From contig NW_026971535.1 in the NCBI RefSeq assembly GCF_963678635.1, positions 1 through 21,976 of the forward strand: a stretch of 21,976 nt of DNA, in the 5' to 3' direction. This document shows, piece by piece, positions 1-9,046 of the stretch (position 1 is the first letter of the stretch; each line of letters starts with the position of its first letter). Source of the stretch: Symsagittifera roscoffensis (taxonomy: Eukaryota; Xenacoelomorpha; Acoela; Convolutidae). The position numbers were made by a program, and so were the translations under genes. The notes beneath the pieces are model-generated. The model was not told the DNA's origin, searched no databases, and worked only from the letters and a program-made list of their open reading frames with translations.

Positions 1-48
1 GGGAGAGAAAGAGCAACTGCTTTCTAACGTAAAACATTTCTTCTCTTT

Positions 49-69
49 CTGAAACTATAAAAGTTTCAG
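49..69. repeat. Small hairpin CTGAAACT/AGTTTCAG
   Basis: Eight-base perfect arms (49-56 and 62-69) enclose a five-base AT loop. It lies in the AT-rich start of the window just before the G-rich block. No function is evident and it may be chance. Confidence 0.4.
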
Positions 70-206
70 CCTTAAAATTTATCGTAATTTTACGTAATCG
101 ATCATAATTGATTAGTTCTATGTGGTTCACAGTGAGAATTATTAAATAATACAATCGGGTATAAAAAAACTTGTTTTGACTTGGTTCCGCCCATCCGGGG
201 AAATTT

Positions 207-575
207 CTAAATCGGTGTTTTCTTGTGAAGGAAGGCTTCATTGTTCTTGAGAGAGGTTGAGATTGAAAGTAGAGATTGAGGTAGAGACTTGTTCTCGACA
301 GAGGTAGAGATTGAAAAGATTTGTAGAGAGTCCAAATATCGTAACAAGGTTATAGATTCTTGCTGATGATATGTCGTTTTCAAAAAGTAGAGCAAGACTA
401 CTTGCATAAGAAGCTTTTTCGGCATATTAATTTTCTTTTTAGTAAGTAAGATTGGCCAAAGACGTTCGAATGTTCGGATGAGTTCAAATTCTTCAGAAGT
501 TACAGTGATTTCATATTGAGTGCTTTGGATGCGATTATAGAGTTTGTGGTTAACTTTTATGTTGTGATTGTTTTC
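207..575 (-). pseudogene. Coding-like fragment, leftmost part of the decayed - strand unit
   Basis: The - strand stays open for 122 codons from just after a TAG (576-578) to the TAG at 207-209. The first ATG is at 425, so an ATG-initiated product would be only 72 aa. The upstream half contains phrases such as ITVTSEEFELIRTFERLWP that look like real protein. The downstream half is a repetitive Ser/Leu-rich stretch (SISTS, SLPQSLLSISTS) made of imperfect repeats of a GTAGAGATTGA-type unit on the + strand. It overlaps the next fragment (550-675) in another frame, which suggests a frameshift. I do not recognise the family. It is more likely the tail of a decayed reading frame than an intact gene. 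Confidence 0.35.
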
Positions 576-675
576 CTAAAAATATTTCTACAGCCTGAAT
601 GCATTCATGCGGCATTATAATGAGACGGGTGAAATCCTCAATGGGGAAATTATTTGTAAGGGGGAAAATATACAT
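550..675 (-). pseudogene. Coding-like fragment of the decayed - strand unit
   Basis: A 41-codon - strand open frame starts at an ATG (675) directly after an in-frame TAA and contains NNFPIEDFTRLIIMPHECIQ. The composition looks like protein rather than translated AT-rich noise. It overlaps the 207-575 frame by 26 bases in a different phase, as expected for a frameshifted remnant. Family unknown. Confidence 0.3.
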
Positions 676-1081
676 TTAGCGGCTTGGGTCAAAGTTACTG
701 AGGATGCCATGAAGGTTATTTGTATTAATACAGTAAGTGAAATAAAGATAAAAGGGTGATGTGTGTTTATAATTAGCTAACGAATATCGATGATTAGGGT
801 TTCATGAGGGGAAGATTTTTAAAAAGTGTCTTTGTATGGAGCAATAGTAAATGTGTATGTGAGAGTATTCTGATTAAAGTAAAATTTCATTCGAGCGATT
901 AAAGTAGCATTTTTAGGACAATTAAGTTGAACGTGAATTGAAAACTTAAATTCAGGAAAAAAATTTATAAACATTTTATATTTAATAAAACAATAAATTT
1001 AATAAAAACAAAATTCAGATGACTTAGTTTTCGATAGCATGATCAAAGTTTTTTATTAAGGTTAGGTAAATCGAAATGCAA
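676..1081. other. No supported gene; G-rich + strand continues
   Basis: I see only very short - strand open stretches here (for example around 790-900), separated by stops. The G-over-C skew of the + strand continues to about 950, then gives way to AT-rich sequence to about 1070. It may be a more decayed part of the same unit. Confidence 0.4.
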
Positions 1082-1282
1082 TCAATCGGTTAGTTGTGAT
1101 TTGACTGTTGGGTCTGCATCATAAGGTGAGTCTTCCGTTTGGCGTACTACAGTGTGGTCGATGATTGTGTTTTGGAAATTGGTTAGGTTTCCGCGCAATA
1201 AACCGATTAAGTACATGGCATAGTCCGACGTTAGTGAAGTTCTTACGATGTATAGCGTTAGTGAGTTATGTAATGCGGTTAC
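1082..1282 (-). pseudogene. Coding-like fragment of the decayed - strand unit
   Basis: Sixty-six sense codons on the - strand lie between a TAA (1283-1285) and a TGA (1082-1084). They include SDYAMYLIGLLRGNLTNF and DHTVVRQTEDSPYDADPTVK, which look like a real globular protein. There is no early ATG, so it reads as an internal piece. The next fragment upstream (1299-1490) is in another frame. The + strand open frame over the same bases (1165-1527) is most likely its antisense shadow. I cannot name a family. Confidence 0.4.
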
Positions 1283-1298
1283 TTAAAATTCGTCCTCT

Positions 1299-1570
1299 TC
1301 AATATTTCGAAAGGCCATTTTTAAAAGTTAGTAAGTTTATAAAAGCATTACCAGGGGAAATTAGGGAGGAGAGATTGTTCGTCAACGTAGGAAACACGTT
1401 GACCTTGGGGTTCATGGTTTTTACAAATCTTTTGGGCAAAAATGGGATACTTTCAAACAGGAATTCAGGAGTTAAGTATTTCTTTGGCAATTACATCGGA
1501 GGCGTCGTGATGATGAATTTCGATTGACTAAGTATCGAGGTGGCTTAATGAGAAATATTTATTTCATGAG
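1299..1570 (-). pseudogene. Coding-like fragments in two - strand frames
   Basis: Two - strand frames are open here. One covers 1299-1490 and includes LFESIPFLPKRFVKTMNPK. The other lies upstream at about 1470-1570 and includes EIFLIKPPRYLVNR. The switch between frames fits a decayed coding sequence. The first frame begins at TTG right after an in-frame TAA, so it has no credible start codon. Family unknown. Confidence 0.35.
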
Positions 1571-1599
1571 GATGCGTTGTGCATAGCAAGTATTATTAC

Positions 1600-2196
1600 T
1601 AATGGATCATGTTGATGTTTCTGATGGTGAGTTTGAGTGTGTTAGTTGATTTATTGTAGGTTTTTGGCCAGTATTATGGGTTCGTTGATTTTTAACAAAA
1701 TGGTCGAGGTCATGTTTTAATTGATCATCTGTCATTGGGTTTGGATTGTAACGGAGAGTGTTAGAAAGAAGGGGAAGGGAAGATTTGGGGAAGCGTCAAT
1801 GAAGAAGGAACCGAAGGATGAGAGGTTTTTTCCTGGAACTGAGAGGTTATTGGAGTAAAAGATGGTTGTATTTAGTAAGTAGTGAGACTCGGTTCTCAGT
1901 AGAAAAATTGATCAGAATTGTCGACGCCAGGGTTAATTGAACAATTGTGTGTATCAAAATATGTTTGAACGGAATCATCGGAGTGCATGTGGTATGAGTT
2001 GAGTAAGAAGGTTGAAAATCTCGGACTGCATAGTGGTAAAGGAGAAGAAATGAGGTCAGAATTGGGAATGAGTGTTGTCATTAGAGATTGGAAGGACAAG
2101 GGTGCAAGCGATGGAGATATACAAATTGGTGGCTCAACGTGGACTAAAACCATTGTTGTTTTGAGAACAAAAATTTTTTGTGTAAGGTTGTTTTAA
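1600..2196 (-). pseudogene. Coding-like fragments, Pro/Ser/Thr-rich
   Basis: Short - strand open stretches run through this interval. About 1605-1755 includes NPMTDDQLKHDLDHFVKNQ, and 1896-2153 encodes an 85-residue Ser/Pro/Leu-rich stretch. Frames change and stops intervene, so no intact product is possible. The + strand frame at 1987-2196 is an antisense shadow. I do not recognise the origin. Confidence 0.3.
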
Positions 2197-2309
2197 GATT
2201 TGTTCATATGTTTTGTCGAAATTTTTTGTTGCTGATATGCAGAATGTGGGATAGGTTTTTGTTGTTTTTCCTTGATTTGATTGAGTTCTGATGCTAAAGA
2301 AAAAGTGGT

Positions 2310-2591
2310 TCAAAAAATTGTTTCAAAAATTATTTGTAAATTATTTTGATTTGATAAATTGCGTAAATGGTCTTGTGCTGTCGGTGTAATGTGTGTGTTG
2401 TAAGGATTTAGCTGTACTACGATGTGGTTATATTCTGATCCATATAAAAAATCGATGAAACTTGAGCCATTACCTGGGAGTAGGTATCCTGCAAAACGAA
2501 AATGCAGAAGTGCTTGTGATAGTGGTTGTAATATATGTGTTCTTTCTATTTCACTTAGATAATGTATTGTTTCGAGTTCTGATAAAGACAT
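2310..2591 (-). pseudogene. Coding-like fragment, 93 codons
   Basis: This - strand frame of 93 codons has protein-like composition, with LPGNGSSFIDFLYGSEYNH and VVQLNPYNTHITPTAQDHL. It overlaps the preceding - strand fragment (2551-2811) by 41 bases in a different phase, again suggesting a frameshift inside a once continuous gene. No family is recognised. Confidence 0.4.
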
Positions 2592-2811
2592 TCAATGAAA
2601 CATTCTTGTTGTAGTGAAAACAAAATTCGCCTTGGGGTATATCATTATGAAGTGCTCCAAAATATGTGTGGTTCTTTAGAAATAGTTCTTGTAGAATTTT
2701 ACGGTCACGATTTTCAGGAGGAAGTTTTCCGCCAATTTGTCCGTTTTTCTTTGCATTTTGGTAATTAATAATTTTCATCATCTCTACTTTGATTTGAGGC
2801 GTGCTCGGGAG
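2551..2811 (-). pseudogene. Coding-like fragment, 87 codons
   Basis: The frame opens after a TAA (2812-2814) and includes an ATG at 2781 followed by MMKIINYQNAKKNGQIGGK, then PPENRDRKILQELFLKN. It is in the same phase as the 2857-3291 fragment, separated only by a cluster of stops (about 2812-2859). Those stops may mark a small insertion or a removed intron. No domain is recognised. Confidence 0.4.
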
Positions 2812-2856
2812 TTATCAAATTTCTTGTTTTTATTTCAAATTTTTTTTCATATTCAT

Positions 2857-3291
2857 TCAAGACTTTGGAGTACAGTGTTTGCAATATTTGCACGCGAATT
2901 CAGTTTCTAGATAGATTTGAAATGCCTTTTTATTTTCAAGACTTTTAGGTTGTTTTGTTCTTTGTGGATGTACTTGGTCAATTGCTATGGTTTTTATGAA
3001 ATTTTTGTTGTGGCACTTAATCATTAGTGCTTTAATTTTAGCTACTTGAAAGGTGGTACATGTCTCTTCAGAAAGCCAAAAAAGGGTTGCCTGGGTGCAA
3101 GATATGCGTTCGTACAATGTAAATAGACTATTCTTACAATGTTAATAGATGCCTTGATATATTATAGTGTCGTGTTCTAAATCTCGTGCGAGTTGAATTT
3201 GTTCGAGTTGTTTTTTCCAATCCAAAACATTACTTCTTGATATCCAGTGTTTTTGAGCTCCACCAATGTTTTGACTGTGGTAGACCGAGGT
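2857..3291 (-). pseudogene. Longest - strand remnant, one in-frame TAA
   Basis: One - strand frame runs for 145 codons from 3291 to the TGA at 2857-2859, interrupted only by a TAA at 3142-3144. Upstream of the stop it reads SQNIGGAQKHWISRSNVLDW and a Gln/Glu-rich helix. Downstream it contains several cysteines, ending in FACKYCKHC, which could be a metal-binding knuckle. The sequence is clearly protein-like, but I cannot assign it to a family. Together with the fragments at 207-2811 it forms a chain on one strand, consistent with one decayed gene or element. It could also be a functional gene with introns whose boundaries I failed to find. Confidence 0.45.
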
Positions 3292-3592
3292 TTAGATTTT
3301 GCTCAACATATGTGTTGACTGTGATCGCCTTAATTTAGATTGCTCGAACTATGTTTCGATTGTGCTTGGGGTATTTTTTTGGCTTTCTCGATCGAAATCG
3401 TGTTTGATTTGACTGTGCTCGACATATGTTTGGACTTTTCTCGACCTATTTTTTGACTGCGTTCGACCTATGTTTTGAATAATTCGACCGAATTGGGTAC
3501 AATTCGACTGTGCTCGAGATATGTTTCAATTTTCGCGACCAACATCGGATATGTTTCGACTTTGTGCTCGATTTAAAATTGCTTCTCGACCG
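3262..3592. repeat. Degenerate TCGAC/ATGTTT tandem repeat
   Basis: A loosely repeated unit of roughly 20-30 bases resembling GTGCTCGACATATGTTTTGACT recurs about ten times (for example near 3268, 3301, 3344, 3416, 3441, 3463, 3505 and 3545). Copies are strongly diverged. The 72-codon + strand frame over its right half is a by-product of the repeat. Confidence 0.55.
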
Positions 3593-3599
3593 TGGAACT

Positions 3600-4380
3600 T
3601 CAAGCGCAAAACTGCAAGTGCTCACTTTTCAAGGTCGAAACGTAAGTCAAGCAGCTCGACCCGGGAACCAGAGATCAATGGGCAAACAAAATGAGGCAAA
3701 CATATCTGTATGTTACATCCTTAATTAGACTGGTAAAATCAAGAAAAAAACAACGAAATAAAAAAACTCATTTTTTTATCAGTTCACAAAAAAACACCAG
3801 TAGATTTGGGGGAGGGAGGTTGTCGAACGCCCCTGCCTTTCTCAAAGATTTGACCCCCTGCCGACTCATAGGGTTCCCTTTTTCTACTACTTTAAGATAT
3901 CCATTTTTGGCTGGCATACTCTAAATCTTTTCTTTTTTTCTATGCATCACGCCCGAAAAGATAGTTATAAGGGATTATAGTAATCATATTCTGCATGAAA
4001 ACAAGTTTTCTGTATGAAAACGCGGCAACAACCAATTTCAATTTCTGCTTAAGCTGCAAGTACAAAGACCTAGAAAAAACACACTTTCTTTTTGTTAATC
4101 TGTTCCCCTTATTCATGAGCGTGTCCTGCCATGAGAGAGGTGAAGGTACAGTTTAAATATTGTCAGTTTGGACGAAATACGTTTCAGTCCGCTGTTTTTT
4201 ATAGTCAAGGAATTGAGCAGTCTTAGCTCGCAATGTTTCAGTTGCAATCTGGATGCATGCCATTTTCTTGAGATTTTTGCCATCAACATTACGAGACCAA
4301 ACATTGCGCTGGATAGGAGCACAATTTTGTGTCTGTATGTTCCTGAATTCCATAGACAAGTCTTAAAATATGTTCCAAAG
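3600..4380. other. No supported gene
   Basis: This is AT-rich sequence with a C/G-run patch at 3805-3870. Both strands are open across 3780-3924. The - strand frame from an ATG near 3917 encodes about 46 residues including VKSLRKAGAFDNLPPP, but the base runs suggest repeat sequence rather than a gene. The frames at 4113-4626 on both strands cross the next repeat block and have no coding support. Confidence 0.4.
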
Positions 4381-4386
4381 TGTAAG

Positions 4387-4596
4387 TGGATTCCACAAAC
4401 AAAATTTCAGTGGATTCCGCATACAAATACCTGTAATGTAAATTTTGTCGGCACATTTGTTTCGATACGGATTCCGCAACAAGCAAATATAGTTAGTTGT
4501 TCTGGATTCCGCAACTGTCAGTGGTTTCCGCAAAATGTAAGTGGAATCCGCAAATTTACGTGGATTCCGTATAAGGTAAGTGGGTTCCGCTTTTTT
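4387..4596. repeat. Cluster A of near-palindromic GGATTCCGC motif
   Basis: Eight copies of a motif close to TGGATTCCGCAA occur at about 4387, 4411, 4468, 4503, 4522, 4542, 4561 and 4581, some in the GGAATCC orientation. The core TGCGGATTCCGCA is palindromic except at its centre. Spacing varies from about 17 to 57 bases. The 152-codon + strand frame across it is explained by the repeat. A second cluster lies at 5353-5602. Confidence 0.65.
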
Positions 4597-4753
4597 TCAA
4601 TACTGAACTTGCATATGAACAATTAATTCTGGGCTGGAATTTTTATCTCTAGCAATGCTGAATTTAAAAGCAAAAACTTAACCATTGTCAGCGGAATCCA
4701 CGAAGAAGTCTTAAAACATTGGTTACCTAAATCCGTGGATGTCATCTTTTAGT

Positions 4754-5203
4754 ATTTTGGAAACACAACAACGAATAGTTTCAATATTTGGAGTCATTGA
4801 GTTGAGAGTGCATGGAACACACAGCCTATCGACAAATTAGGTAAGTTTTTGGGATTGCGTAAATCCCAAGTACTGATTTTGGAAGCATAACGCCGAATAA
4901 ATGCAGTAAATGTAGTCATTGAGTTGAGCGTGTATAAAAACTCAACACACAGCATATCGCCAAATTAGGTCAGTATTTGGGATTCCATCGATCCCAAGTA
5001 CTGGTCAGTATTTGGGATTGATGGAATCCCAAAAACTGGAATAAATTGGAAAAAAAATGGAATAAATCCATTATCTGGAGTCATTAGTTTGAAAGCGATT
5101 GGAAACCCAACGCATAGCAAATCGTCGGATTAGTTCAGTATTTGGGATTTCATCGATCCCAAATACTGATCAGTAATTGGGTTTCCATTAATCCCAAACA
5201 CTG
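4754..5203. repeat. Three-copy tandem repeat with serial hairpins
   Basis: Three diverged units begin at about 4754, 4876 and 5034. They share a GAGTCATTGAG box, a box like CACAGC(A/C)TATCG.CAAATTAG, and a terminal inverted repeat CAGTATTTGGGAT...ATCCCAA.TACTG. Hairpins fall at 4841-4875, 4971-5003, 5006-5038, 5136-5168 and 5171-5203, so the last two units each carry two in a row. No open frame is conserved between copies, so this is a non-coding satellite-like or transposon-derived repeat. Confidence 0.7.
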
Positions 5204-5352
5204 ATCTATTCTAATAAATTTGTTTTCTAGCAAATTCCTATTCTAGTGAAATCAAATTATGTGTTTAAAAGATATAGTTTTAAAGGCTACTATACATATA
5301 AATAGATGTAAAAGGAAATCGCAAACGAAATGCGGTTTTTTCTTACAAATTG

Positions 5353-5602
5353 CGGATTCCGCAACAGCCCAATTTAACGATGCAAATGCTTCATCATTTG
5401 TTTGTGGATTCCACAAACTGTTCTAGATTTTGCAAATACAGTTGCGGATTAAGCAAATTCTCCTATTTTTCCAGCAATTTTGAGCGGTATAATGATTTAG
5501 GTAATTGTTTGTGGAATCCAAAACAGCATAGAAGATTAAAGAAAAGTAAGAATGATGCGGATTGCGCGATAAATTTGATTTTGGCTTATTGAGGATTCCG
5601 TT
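5353..5602. repeat. Cluster B of GGATTCCGC-type motif
   Basis: The motif of 4387-4596 recurs here at about 5354, 5406, 5446, 5513, 5560 and 5592 in more degenerate form. The 80-codon + strand frame (5350-5592) runs through these copies and is not supported as a gene. The two clusters bracket the hairpin repeats at 4754-5203. Confidence 0.55.
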
Positions 5603-5833
5603 TACAATTCAGAGAATGCACAATTTGGCCTCGTAATGAAGCATTGAAATGTTACACTTGAATTAAAGTGGAACAGTTTTGTAGCTACATGGAACAGATT
5701 GATGTTTTGGAAAGCCGATTGACTCCCGAGAAATTTGAGAAAGTATTGAAACTTACCGTGATTTTCACCAGATTCGTGATAATCGGAAACAAAAAATTTG
5801 GACGCTGAGAAGAGTAGATGTTGGAGGTGATCA

Positions 5834-5897
5834 GGGGGGGGGGGGGCATGGAAGACCCCATGTTTTAAGATACGTTATGGATTTCCGGTCTTCCATG
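5834..5897. repeat. 13-G tract next to an 11-base inverted repeat
   Basis: A run of 13 G occupies 5834-5846. It is followed directly by CATGGAAGACC (5847-5857), whose exact reverse complement lies at 5887-5897, giving a hairpin with a 29-base loop. No gene overlaps it. Long G runs are known in C. elegans to be unstable without the DOG-1/FANCJ helicase. Confidence 0.75.
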
Positions 5898-6327
5898 CTA
5901 TGTAATAAGCTTGGGTATAGAGTTTACAATGTATAAAGATAGTGAATACCAACGGTAAGGTTTCAGTGTGATGGTAAGAGAAAGAAAAATGTTTTTTTTT
6001 GGTTTTTGTGTGAAAATGTTTCGCAAAAACTTTGGCCCGCGTTATCTAACTGTTAATCATCACTGGTTAATTATGTGTAAAATGGGGAATGAAGGTCTTT
6101 TAATTAGTTTTTAAATCAAGGTAGGTCAATGATAAGAATTTTTGGGTAAGAATTGAGATTTTTCAGCAAAAAAACTTGAAGTTTTTTCGAAAAACTTCAA
6201 AACACGAGATTTGTTGTAGTACGATTTATTAACTGAATTTTTCGCTAATATTACTTTTTGAAACAGCGTTCTATCTACCTGAAACTATGCTGAAACCTAC
6301 TGCAACTTCCAAAAACTTGAAATTTAC
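5898..6327. other. No supported gene
   Basis: AT-rich sequence with no coding-like frame on either strand. It contains a TGAAACAG (6259-6266), the reverse complement of the CTGTTTCA motif. Confidence 0.5.
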
Positions 6328-6640
6328 GGAAAAAATTGCAAAAAATTCCAAATTTTTGGAAAAAAATTGCAAAAATTTCAAATTTTTTGGTAGGAACTGC
6401 AGAAATCTCGGGTAATAAAGAAATCTCCGAACTTTTCCCCATTTATTCTCAAATTACTAAAATACGATAAAATTTACTCTGACGTGAGCACAGAAGCAGG
6501 TGATATATAATTCTGAATACGGTAGAAAAAGCTCATATTGGCTTCAAAACTACAGAAACCTGAAAAAAAATCAAATTTTTAGGAAAAATTGCAAAAACTT
6601 TAACTATTTTGAAAAAATTGCAAAAATTTCAATTTTTTAG
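6328..6640. repeat. Imperfect 30-base AATTGCAAAAATTTC repeats
   Basis: Units resembling GAAAAAATTGCAAAAATTTC followed by AAATTTTTTGG occur in pairs at 6328-6390 and 6581-6640, with a further copy at about 6765-6794. They are simple AT-rich repeats with no coding capacity. Confidence 0.6.
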
Positions 6641-6895
6641 AAAAAACTTGCAGACATGTCAAATTTTTGGTCCAGTTTTTGTTGCTTTTGATCTAAATGA
6701 AAAAATATACTTACGTACAGAGATAAAATCAAGTCCAAGTTGTATTTCAATTGAAAGTTTTTTCTAAAAAATTGCAAAAATTTCAATTTTTTAGAAAAAA
6801 CTTGCAGACATGTCAAATTTTTGGTCCAGTTTTTGTTGCTTTTGATCTAAATGAAAAAATATACTTACGTACAGAGATAAAATCAAGTCCAAGTT
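6612..6895. repeat. Perfect 130-bp direct duplication, period 154
   Basis: Positions 6612-6741 and 6766-6895 appear identical by eye over 130 bases. The second copy ends inside a further tandem pair of 27-base units (6873-6899 and 6900-6926) sharing AGAGATAAAATCAAGTCCAA. The identity in AT-rich non-coding DNA points to a recent duplication. The 73-codon - strand frame (6791-7012) is a by-product, shown by its repeated LDLILS. Confidence 0.85.
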
Positions 6896-6926
6896 TACCA
6901 GAGATAAAATCAAGTCCAAGTTTACA

Positions 6927-8610
6927 ATGATACAAAATTTTGAAATACGATACAGTTTACTATAATCTGAGCTAAAACGCGAATTACATAAATTTCTGAA
7001 CCTAAAAAACACAAATTAGCTGAATCGATTGGGAAACTTCCAATTTCCAGGTGAAATTAATTGTAACTTTTGAGAAGGTAAAGTAAAAATTAATCAAGTC
7101 TATCCAAAGTTTTTAATTTTTAGTTTTTTTATTTGCGTAATTAGGTAGTTTTTGGTCCATTTCAGGGAAAAATTGCCTGGAAATATCAATTCAATTGAGC
7201 ATTAAAAGCAAGGTTCATTGAAATTTCTGGATCAAACTACATGATTCAACTTCTCCTCAGTTTTTTCGCAATGATTTACCCAACTCTGCACAAAATCTAC
7301 ACTGTGTGTCTGATCAAATTTTTTCATGTTGAATTTCATATAATTAACATCTGGTTCTGCTAAGGTATCAATTTATTTAAAAATATCAGCGAGCTCCATA
7401 TGATTTTCTCTAAAAATTTTTCCACATCGCATCTTTTTTTTCATCCAAAACAAGGAAATGTAGATCTTGGAAGCAAGTTTTTGATATAAGCTTCACTTAT
7501 CGTGTTCCAAAAGATGTTGGAGTTGGGTTTACTTCACAAAAAATATCCTCAAAACATCTGAATTTTCATATAAATATATCAAATGATATCAAATTCTCTA
7601 ATAACTTACACAAAAAAGAAATTTTTGAACCTTTTTAAGTTGGATTTTTTCCAATGATTTAATTTTTAAGCTGAATTTTAGTAAAATTATTTCAAGAACC
7701 CTAATGTATAAAATTGAGTTTCTATCTCGGTTTAAAATTTCCTCAGTTTCTGCTTAATCTACTATCTTCAAACCTAATCCAATTTGAAAAAAAAAATTTC
7801 TTGAAAATTGAAATTTAGATGGAAAAACATTTCAACTAATGTTCATTAGTCCGAAGCAAAGTTAACACCGTGAATCCGTTGCTGAGAATCATCAAAAAGT
7901 TTTCTCGACCTTATAACTGTTTGTTGCTGTTTTAATTTGAAGTAGATATTTGATTGAGAAAGATGTACATTATTATCTTGAAATTTTCAAAGGTTCGCAA
8001 AACATATATATTTTCATCTTTTCTAGGTCATTTATCAGTTTTTTTGTCAAAAACTGTAGAAAACCATAATTCTTAATAAAATAAACCCAATTATCTGCTT
8101 AAAAACGCTGAACTCTATGAACACTTTTACAATCACTAAAGAAGGAAAAAGTTAACTAGGCAAAATCTTTCAATTAGTCGATGTTTCATAAAAATCCATT
8201 TTTTTAACAATTTTTTAACAAATTCTAAACGACCCATTAGCGTATGTTATGGACTTTTACTACAAATTTATAGCAACAAAACCTCCGCAAGCTTGCAACC
8301 AATGGAGTTTTTACTGTATATTCAAGATTTTTGGTTGGATTTCCATTGAAATTTTTACGAGAAATTGAATTCGATTGTTGCTGGTTTTATCATCAATCAG
8401 AACTTGTGAATGAAAAAATAAAGGACCGATCAAGATTTGTGATGATAAAATTGTATTACTCTTACTAGAATGTTTATCACAATTGTATAGACGTTTCAGT
8501 TTCAGTAAAAAATATTATTCATAATATTTTCTATGTTTATAAAGAAAAGATATGAATTTTACCTTCTCGTGGAGCGTTTTTGGAGACTGCTGAGGAGATA
8601 ATTTGAAATT
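6927..8610. other. No supported gene
   Basis: About 1.7 kb of AT-rich sequence with frequent stops in all six frames and many A and T runs. I found no exon-like stretch, RNA gene or long repeat. It looks like intergenic or large-intron sequence. Confidence 0.5.
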
Positions 8611-8617
8611 ATGTTGA

Positions 8618-8661
8618 CAAGAAGAATGCTTCTTCTTGATATGACTAGCGAGTTCCTCGCT
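8618..8661. repeat. Two adjacent perfect small hairpins
   Basis: CAAGAAGAA/TTCTTCTTG (8618-8626 and 8630-8638, three-base loop) is followed after eight bases by AGCGAG/CTCGCT (8647-8652 and 8656-8661, three-base loop). Tight loops in tandem could fold in RNA, but no T-run terminator logic applies in a nematode and no transcript is evident. Confidence 0.5.
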
Positions 8662-8913
8662 GCTATATGTATAAAAGTTTCAGTTCGAACAATTCAAAAC
8701 ACCACAGGTTTTATGATGTGTGTTTTATAATGCGTGTAAGCGACTGTACTCTTGATCACTTTCAAGGCATGCAACTCTTTCGAATAAAAGTGAATAAAAG
8801 CAACAAAATTATTACCAAATTGTTTTTAAGAAGAAAGAAATCAGTATCGATATCATCCTACTTGATCAAGCCAAAATACAAATCATAGATTGTAACCATT
8901 GAGTTTTCAAAAG

Positions 8914-9046
8914 TTTTAATGTCAACCAAACACAATTCAGCATTACTTATAAGAAAGATTTTATCTTTTTTTGATATCAACCAATCAGAATCAAGCTTTC
9001 ACTCAAAATTGTTTTTTTAACAGTTTTGATATCAACCAATCTGAAT
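8914..9046. repeat. Three-copy TTTGATATCAACCAATC repeat
   Basis: Two close copies of TTTGATATCAACCAATC.GAAT lie at 8970-8991 and 9025-9046, with a diverged one near 8914-8928. The spacing is about 54 bases. It is non-coding. Confidence 0.6.

Noticed and set aside
1165-1527. 120-codon + strand frame
   Set aside because: The better coding signal over the same bases is on the - strand (1082-1282 and 1299-1570), so this is probably an antisense shadow.
4168-4626. 152-codon + strand frame
   Set aside because: Its second half is made of GGATTCCGC repeats translated as variants of IPQ/FRN. No start or splice support.
6791-7012. 73-codon - strand frame with a repeated LDLILS
   Set aside because: Produced by the 154-bp and 27-bp duplications, not by a gene.
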